From: Betaproteobacteria bacterium
GTDB lineage: Bacteria > Pseudomonadota > Gammaproteobacteria > Burkholderiales > Burkholderiaceae
Assembly: GCA_009921765.1 (NCBI GenBank)
Contig: RFXC01000008.1
Coordinates: 1-46,790 of the forward strand
DNA length: 46,790 bases
Direction of reading: 5' to 3'
Positions 38,482 through 46,324 of this stretch are shown piece after piece. The notes below the pieces were generated by a model that was given only the letters and a program-made list of their open reading frames with translations, had not been told where the DNA came from and did not search any database. Position numbers and translations under genes: made by a program. Positions within the stretch are counted from its first letter, which is position 1; each line of letters begins with the position of its first letter.

Positions 38482-39674
38482 TGCCCATCCTCGGTGGGCC
38501 GCCTCGCGCGTCTGCGGGATCGCACCTCGGCGAGCACCTCCTCCGTGTGCTCGCCCAGACGTGGAGCGTGTCGTCGGACCGACGCGGGAGAGCTGGAGAA
38601 ACGAACCGGAAACCGCGACTGCCGAAGCGTCCCTTCGGTGGGATGCTGCACGGTAGAAAAAAGCCCCACCTCGCGCACATGCGGATCAGCGGGCAGCGAA
38701 TCGAGCGTATTCACCTTGCCGCAAGGCAAATCGATTTCGCGAAGCGCCGTGATCCAGTCGTCCGTTGAACGGGTGCAAAAATACCCCGCGAGGAGTTGAC
38801 CGCAGGCCTCGGCATTGACGGTACGCGCTTGCAGATTCGCAAACCGAGGATCGGTGTCGAGCAGGGCAGGCATGCCGACCAGCGCGGAGAATGCGCGCCA
38901 GTGAGCGTCGGTATAGACCACCACTGCCAGCCAGCCATCGCTTGTGCGATAGGGCCCCCGATGACGCGACATCAGACGCGCATAACCGGGAGGACCGAGG
39001 GCCGGCACGAACGCTTCCCCGCCGCTGTGGTCTCCCATCACAAACTGCACCATGGTCTCGAACATGGGCACTTCAATCGACTGACCTTCACCCGTGCGCT
39101 GCCGATGATGAAGCGCCGCGATGATCGATAGCGCCAGGTAAAGTCCTACGATCCGGTCGCAGATGTTGACGGGCACATACCGAGGTGATCCATCAATTGC
39201 CTGAAACAGGCCGGCAATCCCGCTGGCTGCCTGCATCAGGTCGTCGTACACCGGTTGTCCGCTACCCGGCCCGCCCTCGCCATACCCGACCGCGCAGACA
39301 TGGATCAGTGCGGGATTCACGCTACGAAGCGCTTCCGCATGAAGCCCCAGGCGTTGAACTGCCTGTGGCCGAACGTTGCTCACAAATACATCACAGTCGG
39401 CAGCAAGCGCCAGCGCCGCTTCGCGCCCTTCGACGGTTTTCAGGTCGAGACAGACGCTGCGCTTGTTTCGATTGGCCTGGAGATAAAGTGGCCCCATGGC
39501 CTCATGCCGCTGCGGACCGATGCGACGCAAGGCGTCACCCTCGGGTGCCTCGACCTTGATCACATCGGCGCCCAGATCCCCAAGGATCTGGGTCGCACTG
39601 GGGCCCATGACAATGGTGGTGAGATCGAAAACCCGAACCCCGTGAAGGGGGCCCGCCCGGTCTGGCGTGTTCAT
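38478..39674 (-). CDS. CaiB/BaiF family III CoA-transferase
   Basis: A 398-residue CoA-transferase that moves CoA between carboxylic acids through a glutamyl- or aspartyl-CoA intermediate. The N-terminal CoA site reads LHGVRVFDLTTIVMGPSATQILGDLGADVIKVE (landmark), the catalytic Asp144 is in GQPVYDDLMQAASG, and the NRNKRSVCLDLK segment is typical. The ATG at 39674 is chosen; a GTG at 39692 would add six residues and place the start four bases after the cupin stop. It should activate an acid for the AtuA-like protein, whose start it overlaps. Confidence 0.9.
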   Translation of the reverse strand: MNTPDRAGPLHGVRVFDLTTIVMGPSATQILGDLGADVIKVEAPEGDALRRIGPQRHEAMGPLYLQANRNKRSVCLDLKTVEGREAALALAADCDVFVSNVRPQAVQRLGLHAEALRSVNPALIHVCAVGYGEGGPGSGQPVYDDLMQAASGIAGLFQAIDGSPRYVPVNICDRIVGLYLALSIIAALHHRQRTGEGQSIEVPMFETMVQFVMGDHSGGEAFVPALGPPGYARLMSRHRGPYRTSDGWLAVVVYTDAHWRAFSALVGMPALLDTDPRFANLQARTVNAEACGQLLAGYFCTRSTDDWITALREIDLPCGKVNTLDSLPADPHVREVGLFSTVQHPTEGTLRQSRFPVRFSSSPASVRRHAPRLGEHTEEVLAEVRSRRRARRPTEDGQ

Positions 39675-39696
39675 TCGAACGGCCGCTGGCACGGGC

Positions 39697-40104
39697 TCAA
39701 TGGTCTGCGCTCATCCAGGTCTTTCGCGGGGGACTCTTCACCTCGATCTGGATGCAGTCCTCGAGCGCCTCGCTGAAGTGGGGTACACCACGCGGGTGAA
39801 TCCAGCAGTCTCCTGCCTCGGCAACGAACTCTTCACCGCCAATCACCAGACGCATCCGCCCTTTGATGAGATACGCGACCGATTCATGATCATCATGCTG
39901 ATGCACCGGATCGACCATGCCCTTTGCCTTGAAAGCCTCGAGCATCAGTACGTCTTCGCCCACCAGCAGCGACTTCACCGTGAGCTTTCCCGGCTCTTCA
40001 ACCACGCCTTCCACGGCAGTGATCCGTTCGGCCACCACTTTGGAACCTTGACGGAAAAAAACCCCTGACGGTCTGAGTATCCGGTCTTCACCCTGCAGCT
40101 TCAT
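39697..40104 (-). CDS. Single-domain cupin protein
   Basis: A 135-residue beta-barrel protein. The metal motif is His68-x-His70-x3-Glu74 in PVHQHDDHESVAYLIKG, with His109 in HPRGVPHF, so it should bind Fe, Mn, Ni or Zn. Cupins of this size act as isomerases, lyases or dioxygenases, or bind ligands. AGGAG lies six bases before the ATG. First gene of the minus-strand cupin/CoA-transferase/AtuA-like operon. The divergent 145-base gap to 40250 has one small stem (CCCGC-TTG-GCGGG) and no gene. Confidence 0.82.
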   Translation of the reverse strand: MKLQGEDRILRPSGVFFRQGSKVVAERITAVEGVVEEPGKLTVKSLLVGEDVLMLEAFKAKGMVDPVHQHDDHESVAYLIKGRMRLVIGGEEFVAEAGDCWIHPRGVPHFSEALEDCIQIEVKSPPRKTWMSADH

Positions 40105-40249
40105 GACGTACTCCTGATTGATGCGGCCGAGTCTATGTCCGGCCCGCTTGGCGGGTCAAGGTGGCATCCCGCTCGGGCACGCGCAGTCACCTTGCGCGTA
40201 CTGAGATAATCTGCAGCCAATCAATCGGGAACCACCTGGAGGCCCCGCC

Positions 40250-40789
40250 TTGCTATCGAATTTTCTCGCCGACCGGGAACAAAAACTGCGGATCGAGCCC
40301 GTGAGCGATACGCTGGTCCGCTTTGTGAGTACGCTCACCGACACCTTTCGCACGCCCATGGGCGACGATGTGATCCATGCGCTCAAGTTGGAGGGCACCC
40401 TCTCGCTTCCCGACCTGGTGATTCGTTCGATCAGCGCAACCTCAACCGAGCAGCCCTTTGCGGGCTGCGCCGACAGTGTTCCACCGATGCACAAACTGGC
40501 TGGCCTGCGGATTGGTCCGGGGTACCGGAACCGCGTGATCGAATTGATCGGCGGCACCCGTGGATGTTCGCACTTCCTGACCATGGCGCTCGACCTGGGT
40601 GCCTCGCACACGCTCACCACCTATCTGCAGATGGAGTCGCGGGCGCCGCGGCGCGAGGTGGGCGTGACCGATGGTCGATGGATCGCCGTGGGTCTTGATA
40701 TCGAACCGCGACTTGAAAATGCCTGCATCGGCCTGCGCGCAGAAACCCCCATGATGAGCGCCGCGCGATCAATTCGTGAGACGCCCTAG
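40250..40789 (+). CDS. DUF2889 family protein
   Basis: A 179-residue protein of the DUF2889 family, recognised by RTPMGDDVIHALKLEGTLSLPDLVIRSI, AGLRIGPGYRNRVIELIGGTRGCSHFLTMALDLG and the terminal ACIGLRAETPMMSAARSI (landmarks). The Cys-Ser-His cluster resembles a metal site, but function is unknown. The start is a TTG at 40250 with GGAGG seven bases upstream; no ATG or GTG fits. It precedes the BKACE gene by 63 bases and is probably cotranscribed. In other genomes such proteins recur near CoA-dependent catabolic genes, so an accessory catabolic role is a guess. Confidence 0.78.
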   Translation: MLSNFLADREQKLRIEPVSDTLVRFVSTLTDTFRTPMGDDVIHALKLEGTLSLPDLVIRSISATSTEQPFAGCADSVPPMHKLAGLRIGPGYRNRVIELIGGTRGCSHFLTMALDLGASHTLTTYLQMESRAPRREVGVTDGRWIAVGLDIEPRLENACIGLRAETPMMSAARSIRETP

Positions 40790-40852
40790 CCTGGCTCACC
40801 GCGCCCGCGCGGCGTAGACTTCCGGTCACTTCATTCTCATCCGGGGACCCCC

Positions 40853-41827
40853 ATGAACAGCCCGAAAGTCGCCCCTGCAAACGCGTCGCCAGCTCCGCGT
40901 GGCGGACGCAAGGTCATCATCACCTGCGCGGTCACAGGCTCGATCCACACGCCATCCATGTCGCCCTATCTGCCGGTTACCGCCGAACAGATTGGCACCG
41001 CAGCGATCGAGGCTGCGGAGGCAGGCGCCGCCATCGTCCATCTCCACGCCCGCGATCCGAAAGATGGGCGCCCCGATCAGCGGCCCGCGAGCTTTGAGCC
41101 TTTTCTCAAAGAGATCCACGCGCGCTCCAACGTGGTCATCAACATCACAACGGGCGGCGCTGCAACCATGACGGTCGATGAGCGGCTGCAACCCTGCGCG
41201 GTATTCAAGCCCGAGGTCGCATCGCTCAACATGGGATCGATGAACTTCGGCCTCTATCCCATGCTCGCCCGTTACAAGACCTTCCAGCACGACTGGGAGC
41301 GCCCCTATCTCGAGGGCTCCGACGACCGGATCTTCAAGAACACCTTCCGCGATATCGAAAAGATACTTCGCACCTGCGCCGACAACGGCACCCGCTTCGA
41401 GATCGAGTGCTACGACATTGGCCACCTCTATACGCTCGCCCATTTTGTTGACCGTGGACTGGTGAAGCCTCCCTTCTTCGTGCAGTCGGTCTTCGGCATC
41501 CTGGGGGGAATCGGTCCGCACCCGGAAGATGTGTCCCACATGCGCCGCACCGCTGACCGGTTGTTCGGCAACAGTTATCTCTGGAGCGTGCTCGGCGCCG
41601 GCAAGTCTCAGATGGCGATTGCAGCCCAGTCTCTCACCTTGGGCGGCAACGTTCGGGTCGGTCTGGAGGATTCGCTCTGGGTGGGGCCCGGGCAGCTTGC
41701 GCTGAAGAATGCCGAACAGGTCACGCTTGCCCGAAAACTCATTGAAGGGCTGGGACTGTCGGTTGCCACACCCGACGAGGCCCGTCAAATGTTGCAACTG
41801 AAAGGCAAGTCGGGCGTCGCCATCTGA
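40853..41827 (+). CDS. 3-keto-5-aminohexanoate cleavage (BKACE) family protein
   Basis: A 324-residue TIM-barrel Zn enzyme. The family N-terminus KVIITCAVTGSIHTPSMSPYLPVT and zinc ligands His63 and His65 in IVHLHARDP are seen, with a third ligand Glu in VGLEDSLW and the substrate loop NITTGG. BKACEs condense a beta-keto acid with acetyl-CoA and release acetoacetate plus a new acyl-CoA; the keto acid substrate varies widely in the family. The SLNMGSMNFG motif and the Asp-Glu pair in ECYDIGHL are normal. It is followed by a strong terminator hairpin. Confidence 0.92.
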   Translation: MNSPKVAPANASPAPRGGRKVIITCAVTGSIHTPSMSPYLPVTAEQIGTAAIEAAEAGAAIVHLHARDPKDGRPDQRPASFEPFLKEIHARSNVVINITTGGAATMTVDERLQPCAVFKPEVASLNMGSMNFGLYPMLARYKTFQHDWERPYLEGSDDRIFKNTFRDIEKILRTCADNGTRFEIECYDIGHLYTLAHFVDRGLVKPPFFVQSVFGILGGIGPHPEDVSHMRRTADRLFGNSYLWSVLGAGKSQMAIAAQSLTLGGNVRVGLEDSLWVGPGQLALKNAEQVTLARKLIEGLGLSVATPDEARQMLQLKGKSGVAI

Positions 41828-41829
41828 CC

Positions 41830-41865
41830 GCAAAGCCCCGCGGTGAACCGCCCGCGGGGCTTTGC
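41830..41865. terminator. Bidirectional intrinsic terminator
   Basis: GCAAAGCCCCGCGG (41830-41843) is a perfect 14-bp complement of CCGCGGGGCTTTGC (41852-41865) around an eight-base loop. AAAG/CTTT at the base gives a short T-run on each strand. It lies between the convergent BKACE and TRAP receptor genes and serves both. Confidence 0.9.
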
Positions 41866-41876
41866 AGCCGATTCGC

Positions 41877-42923
41877 TCAGGACTTGCCGTACTTGGCAAT
41901 CAAGGCCTTCGCGGTTTCAAGCAGCTTCTTGCCATCCGCGCCGCGCTTGCTGATATCGGCCACCCACTCGTCGTCCACCTGGCTCGAGCGCTTAACAAAC
42001 TCTGCAGTGTCCGCCTCAGTGATCTGATAGATGGTGTTGCCGCGGTCCGCTGCAGATTTTCGGCCAGGCACATCGTTTTCCTGCTGAATGCGGCCAAGCC
42101 AGGCCGAGGTGTTGATGCCAGAGTTGTCATCAATCACCTTCTTGAGATCAGGCGGCAGCGACTGATACTTGGCCGGGTTCATCGCCATGACAAATGTGGC
42201 GGTGTAAAGCGCGGGCGCGTTCGAAGGAAACTCGCTGTGAAAGCGTGTGAGCTCATGCACGCGCACCGACGGCACCACCTCCCAGGGAATGGCGCAACCA
42301 TTGATCGTGCCCTTGCTGAGCGCATCGGGAATGGCAGGCAGCGGCATGCCCACCGGTGTGGCGCCCAGAGAGGCCAGCAACTTGGTGATCTGCCGGGTCG
42401 CACCACGGATCTTGAGTCCACGCAGATCCGCAGGCGTGCGGATCTGTCGCTCGGTGGTGTGAAACATGCCGGGGCCATGAACATGAAGCGCAATCAGCTT
42501 CACTTCCTTGAACTCATCGGGCGTCATGGTGTGAACATATTCCCAGTAAGCCTTCGAGGTGGCCTCGGCACTGTTCATCATGAATGGCAACTCGAACACC
42601 TCGACCCGCGGAAAACGTCCGGCAGTCCAGCCAGGTAGGGTCCAGACCACATCCACCACGCCATCGCGGACCTGATCGTAGAGTTGCCCAGGCGCGCCAC
42701 CGAGTTGCATGGCGGGATAGGCTTCGAACCTGATTCGCCCGCCCGACTCTTTCTCCACCTTCTCCATCCACGGCTTGTGCATGGTGAGGAACACGGCCGA
42801 CTGTGGCGCCATGAAGGTATGAAACTTGAGCGTGATCGGCTGCTGGGCCCGAACATGCACTGCAGGCGCACTCGCTGCAAGGACTGCGGCCGAAGCCTTG
42901 AGTATCGAACGACGATCATTCAT
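41877..42923 (-). CDS. TRAP transporter substrate-binding protein (DctP family)
   Basis: A 348-residue periplasmic receptor. The leader NDRRSILKASAAVLAASAPA carries Arg-Arg. The fold is seen in ITLKFHTFMAPQSAVFLTMHKPWMEKV (landmark), MQLGGAPGQLYDQVRDGVVDVVW, RTPADLRGLKIRGATRQITKLLASLGATPVGMP (landmark; the Arg-Gly region binds the ligand carboxylate) and TINGCAIPWEV. AAGGAG lies seven bases before the ATG at 42923, better than the upstream reading. It is the last gene of the Q-M-P order, transcribed after the permeases. Ligand unknown. Confidence 0.92.
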   Translation of the reverse strand: MNDRRSILKASAAVLAASAPAVHVRAQQPITLKFHTFMAPQSAVFLTMHKPWMEKVEKESGGRIRFEAYPAMQLGGAPGQLYDQVRDGVVDVVWTLPGWTAGRFPRVEVFELPFMMNSAEATSKAYWEYVHTMTPDEFKEVKLIALHVHGPGMFHTTERQIRTPADLRGLKIRGATRQITKLLASLGATPVGMPLPAIPDALSKGTINGCAIPWEVVPSVRVHELTRFHSEFPSNAPALYTATFVMAMNPAKYQSLPPDLKKVIDDNSGINTSAWLGRIQQENDVPGRKSAADRGNTIYQITEADTAEFVKRSSQVDDEWVADISKRGADGKKLLETAKALIAKYGKS

Positions 42924-42942
42924 CACGTGTCTCCTTGTTTGT

Positions 42943-44274
42943 TCATCCAACAAATTTCACCAGCCACAATGACAGCCCGGGGAAAAAAAGCAAGAGCAAG
43001 GTACGAATCACGTCACTCGCCAGAAACGGCATCACCCCGCGATAGCTCTCGCCGATGGCAACCGGAGCCCCTCGACCCTTGACGATGCCGTTCACCACGT
43101 AAACATTGAGACCGACCGGCGGAGCAAGCAGCCCGAAGCCGACGGTCATCAGCACCATGACGCCAAACCAGATCGCTGTGTGCTCGCGGCTCAGCCCGAA
43201 GTCGAGACTGGTGACGAGGGGGAAAAATATCGGGATGGTGAGAAGAATCATGGAGAGTTCGTCCATCACCGCGCCCAGCACCACGTACAACAGCAGGATC
43301 GCCGCCACCACAGCCACGGGCGGAAGTCCCCAGCCTCCAACCACTTGCGCCAATTGGGCAGGAACCTGGGTGAGCGCGAGCGCTGCATTCATCAGGTCGG
43401 CGCCAAGAAAGATCAGGAAAATCATCGCAGCGCTTTCCGCGGTCTGATAGAAGCACTCGGCGAATTGTCGCAGGCTCATTTCGCGGCGTGCGACCGCTGC
43501 GAGGAAGGTCACAAAAGCGCCCACGGCTGCGCCTTCGGTCGGGGTAAATATCCCGCCGTAAATCCCGCCAAACACGATCAGGAAAATCAGGGCGATCGGG
43601 CCGATGCCCTTTGCCGCACTCAAGGGGTCGATGGTGGCGGCCTGATTGTTCGCAGGTGCGTGGCCGGGAACAAACCGGACGTAGAGGCCGATTGCAATCA
43701 TGTAGCCAAGCATCGCGATGATGCCGGGCACCATGGCCGCGGCAAACAGTTTGGCAATGTTCTGCTCGGTCAGGATTGCGTAGATCACAAGTGGAACCGA
43801 GGGAGGAATCAGAATCCCGAGTGTGCCGCCGGCAGCCAGCGTTCCGGTTGCAAGGCGCCCCGAATAACCGTGGCGCCGCATCTCGTCATAGGCGACATTG
43901 GTGATCGTGGCCGCGGTGGCGACCGACGATCCGCAGATCGCGCCAAAGCCGGCACTGGCCAGCACTGCGCCCATGGCAAGCCCCCCCCGCAGATGACCCA
44001 TCACCGCCGCCGCAAACTCGAACAGCGCCCGGCTGATCCCACCCTGCGTGGCGAAGTGCCCCATCAGAATAAACAGGGGAATGACCGACAGGTCATAGCT
44101 TGCGAATCGCGAGAACGCCTGACCGTTGAGGAAGTTGGCCAGGGGCAACCAGCCTGCCTGCATCACATAGCCGACCGCACCGGCAACAAACATGGTGATC
44201 GCGATCGGAACCCGAATCGCCATCAGCGCGAGCATGATCGCGAAAATAAGGATCGCGAGTCCGATCGAGGTCAT
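42943..44274 (-). CDS. TRAP transporter large permease (DctM family)
   Basis: A 443-residue multi-span permease of ordinary length. Landmarks are RVPIAITMFVAGAVGYVM, VIPLFILMGHFATQGGIS, FGAICGSSVATAATITNVAYDEM, LAAGGTLGILIPPSVPLVIYAIL, GGIYGGIFTPTEGAAVGAFVTF and GLLAPPVGLNVYVVNGI. It forms the sodium-coupled transport core with the DctQ protein, whose stop overlaps its ATG by four bases. Unlike the first TRAP permease in the window, it has no central repeat insertion and is a useful comparison for it. Confidence 0.93.
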   Translation of the reverse strand: MTSIGLAILIFAIMLALMAIRVPIAITMFVAGAVGYVMQAGWLPLANFLNGQAFSRFASYDLSVIPLFILMGHFATQGGISRALFEFAAAVMGHLRGGLAMGAVLASAGFGAICGSSVATAATITNVAYDEMRRHGYSGRLATGTLAAGGTLGILIPPSVPLVIYAILTEQNIAKLFAAAMVPGIIAMLGYMIAIGLYVRFVPGHAPANNQAATIDPLSAAKGIGPIALIFLIVFGGIYGGIFTPTEGAAVGAFVTFLAAVARREMSLRQFAECFYQTAESAAMIFLIFLGADLMNAALALTQVPAQLAQVVGGWGLPPVAVVAAILLLYVVLGAVMDELSMILLTIPIFFPLVTSLDFGLSREHTAIWFGVMVLMTVGFGLLAPPVGLNVYVVNGIVKGRGAPVAIGESYRGVMPFLASDVIRTLLLLFFPGLSLWLVKFVG

Positions 44275-44780
44275 GGTTCGTTCTTCATCGGTACGCCACC
44301 CGAAGCCGCCTCATCCAGCTGCGCAAACCCAACGACCCCCTGAGCGATCGCAATCAAGGTCGTGAGCGCAAACGCCGGCACCATCAGCAGATAAACCACC
44401 CACTCTGGAAAGCCCAGCATCATCGAACCCGATCCCGTGTTCCAGGCATTGAGCCCACCCAGGATCGTGCGCCAGGTCATGAGCGCCATGACCAAGCCGA
44501 GGAGCAGCGCACCGAAACGGTCCATGGCCTCGCGGCTGCGCGAGGACGCCCTGCCGGTAAAGAAATCCACGATGATGTTGCCCCGGCGCAGCTGACACCA
44601 CGGCATGAAGAGCGCAACCGCTGCGCCCGCTGCAAATCCCGCCAGCTCAAAGTCGCCATTGATCGCTGTGCCGAATGCGCTTCGACCTATGACACTGGCA
44701 ACCGTGAGCGCGGTGATCCAGACCAGCAGCACCCCCGCGAGAATCGCGCAGAGTCTGGCGAGTTGCGCGAGGATTCTCAT
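44271..44780 (-). CDS. TRAP transporter small permease (DctQ family)
   Basis: A 169-residue four-helix membrane protein: helices at about residues 12-32 (AILAGVLLVWITALTVASVIG), 46-64, 90-110 (GALLLGLVMALMTWRTILGG) and 126-148. The FELAGFAAGAAVALFMPWCQLRRGNIIVDFF region contains the conserved Gln/His-Arg-Gly-x-Ile pattern of DctQ (landmark). It follows the SDR gene by 12 bases, so the transporter is cotranscribed with the enzymes upstream. Confidence 0.88.
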   Translation of the reverse strand: MRILAQLARLCAILAGVLLVWITALTVASVIGRSAFGTAINGDFELAGFAAGAAVALFMPWCQLRRGNIIVDFFTGRASSRSREAMDRFGALLLGLVMALMTWRTILGGLNAWNTGSGSMMLGFPEWVVYLLMVPAFALTTLIAIAQGVVGFAQLDEAASGGVPMKNEP

Positions 44781-44792
44781 AGCGTTCGCCAG

Positions 44793-45524
44793 TCAGATGC
44801 TGAGCGTACCGACGCTCGCGCCGCCGCAGACATAGAGCGTTTGTCCGGTGACAAACCCCGCTTCGTCATCAACGAAAAATTCGACTGCTCGCGCAATGTC
44901 ACCCGCCTCGCCCAGCCGCTTCACCGGAATCGAGGCGGCAATGGCGAGTTCGCGTGCACTTCCGGGTTCGACCACTGCATGAAACATGTCGGTTCGGACC
45001 GGTCCCGGCGCAATCGCATTCACGGTGATGCCATCGGCTGCAAGCTCGAGCGCCCAGGTTCGTGCGAGCCCGAGAAGCGCTGCCTTGGTGGCGGAGTAAT
45101 GCGTGCGGCCTGGCAGGCCCAGCGCAGCACGCGACGAGATCAGCACGATGCGCCCATGCCTGCGCCCGCGCATCGCCGGAAGCACAGCCTGGCCAAGCGT
45201 GATGGCCGCCCCCACGTGCAATTCGCTGAGCTCGTCAAACTGCTCGACGCGCGCATTTTCAAGCTTCGCCTCGCGTACGACCCCGGCGTTGTGAACGAAG
45301 ATTCCCATGTCGCCGCGCGCCGCGATGTCCGCGGCCAGTCGCGCGGTGGCCTCCCGCTGACTCAGATCGACCACCCGGCTTTCGAGGGCTGGGTGAGCGA
45401 TCGGACACGGTGCAAGCGCAACCGACACCACGTAATGACCCCGCGCGAGCAGCCGCCTGACCACTTCAAGCCCGATACCCGTGCTGCCCCCGGTGACCAG
45501 TGCACCGACGCGTGCGTTCGTCAT
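44793..45524 (-). CDS. Short-chain dehydrogenase/reductase
   Basis: A 243-residue NAD(P)-dependent oxidoreductase. The nucleotide loop is TGGSTGIG at residues 11-18, the NAG motif is in VHNAGVV, the catalytic Ser and Tyr-x3-Lys are in LISSRAALGLPGRTHYSATKAAL, and the PG motif is IAPGPVRTDM. The end VTGQTLYVCGGAS is classical for the family. It oxidises or reduces a hydroxy/keto group on the compound handled by this operon. The ATG at 45524 overlaps the cyclase-family stop. Substrate unknown. Confidence 0.92.
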   Translation of the reverse strand: MTNARVGALVTGGSTGIGLEVVRRLLARGHYVVSVALAPCPIAHPALESRVVDLSQREATARLAADIAARGDMGIFVHNAGVVREAKLENARVEQFDELSELHVGAAITLGQAVLPAMRGRRHGRIVLISSRAALGLPGRTHYSATKAALLGLARTWALELAADGITVNAIAPGPVRTDMFHAVVEPGSARELAIAASIPVKRLGEAGDIARAVEFFVDDEAGFVTGQTLYVCGGASVGTLSI

Positions 45525-46324
45525 CGCGACTCCTCGACCAGCGCGAGCACGCGAAGCGGGCTGCCGCTGCCGTTCTGGATCTTGAGCGGTGCACTGAGAA
45601 TGACCGATCCGGTGGGCGGCAGCTGATCGAGGTTGGTCAGGCACTGCAGGCCATAGCGACCGGTGCCGTGCATCAGGTAATGACACGGATACGGCGGCCG
45701 AAGATGAAAACCCTGCCCCGCATCGGTCCCGATCGCCTCGGAACCAAAGCCGAGCACGTTGCGCTCCTCGATCATGAAGCGCACCGCTTCCGCGCTGGGG
45801 CCAGGCGTGTGCTGCCCCGTCTCGTCGTAATTCTGATAGTCGGCGGGATCGCGCCGCTTCGACCAGTCGGTTCGCATGAGAAGCCATGCGCCCGCCGGAA
45901 TCCGACCATGACGGGCTTCAAATTGCTCGATATCCGCGACTGTGAGCAGGTAGTCGGGATCGCGCGCAACCTGCTCGTGGCAATCGATCACCACCGCTGG
46001 TGCAACGAAATGCGAGACCGGAATCGTATCGACCGAGTTGTTGGCAAGTTCGCGACCCGAGATCCAGTGAATCGGTGCATCGAAGTGGGTACCGGTATGT
46101 TCACCGCAGGAAAAATTGTTCCAGTACCACGCAGGACCCCGTTCATCGTAGCGGGAGATCTCCTCGATCCGGAAAGGCCAGCATTGCCCCATCTCGGGCG
46201 GCAGCGAAATCTGCGGAAAATCGGGCGTCAGGGTTTGGGTGAGGTCGATGACCCGAACCCTTGAACTGGCGAGCGCTGCAACCAGCGCAGTCAGCACGCC
46301 TCCCGGCTTGTTGATGTTGCTCAT
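45521..46324 (-). CDS. Cyclase-family metal hydrolase (kynurenine formamidase-like)
   Basis: A 267-residue enzyme of the cyclase family. The metal motif His76-x-Gly-Thr-His80-x-Asp82-x-Pro-x-His86 is in GEHTGTHFDAPIHW. VIDLTQTLTPDFP at the start and the C-terminal YLMHGTGRYGLQCLTNLDQLP are typical. Members hydrolyse N-formylkynurenine, lactones or cyclic amides, or act on isatin; which one applies is not decided by the sequence. It is overlapped by its neighbours on both sides (ATGA junctions), so the SDR-cyclase-SDR genes are tightly coupled. Confidence 0.88.
   Translation of the reverse strand: MSNINKPGGVLTALVAALASSRVRVIDLTQTLTPDFPQISLPPEMGQCWPFRIEEISRYDERGPAWYWNNFSCGEHTGTHFDAPIHWISGRELANNSVDTIPVSHFVAPAVVIDCHEQVARDPDYLLTVADIEQFEARHGRIPAGAWLLMRTDWSKRRDPADYQNYDETGQHTPGPSAEAVRFMIEERNVLGFGSEAIGTDAGQGFHLRPPYPCHYLMHGTGRYGLQCLTNLDQLPPTGSVILSAPLKIQNGSGSPLRVLALVEESR

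Noticed and set aside
37102..38799. 565-codon plus-strand open frame
   Set aside because: It is antisense to the AtuA-like gene and has His/Gln/Arg-rich composition with no family motifs, as expected of a high-GC shadow frame.
43180..44343. 387-codon plus-strand open frame
   Set aside because: It is antisense to the TRAP large permease, and its His/Asp/Arg-rich translation shows no recognisable domain.
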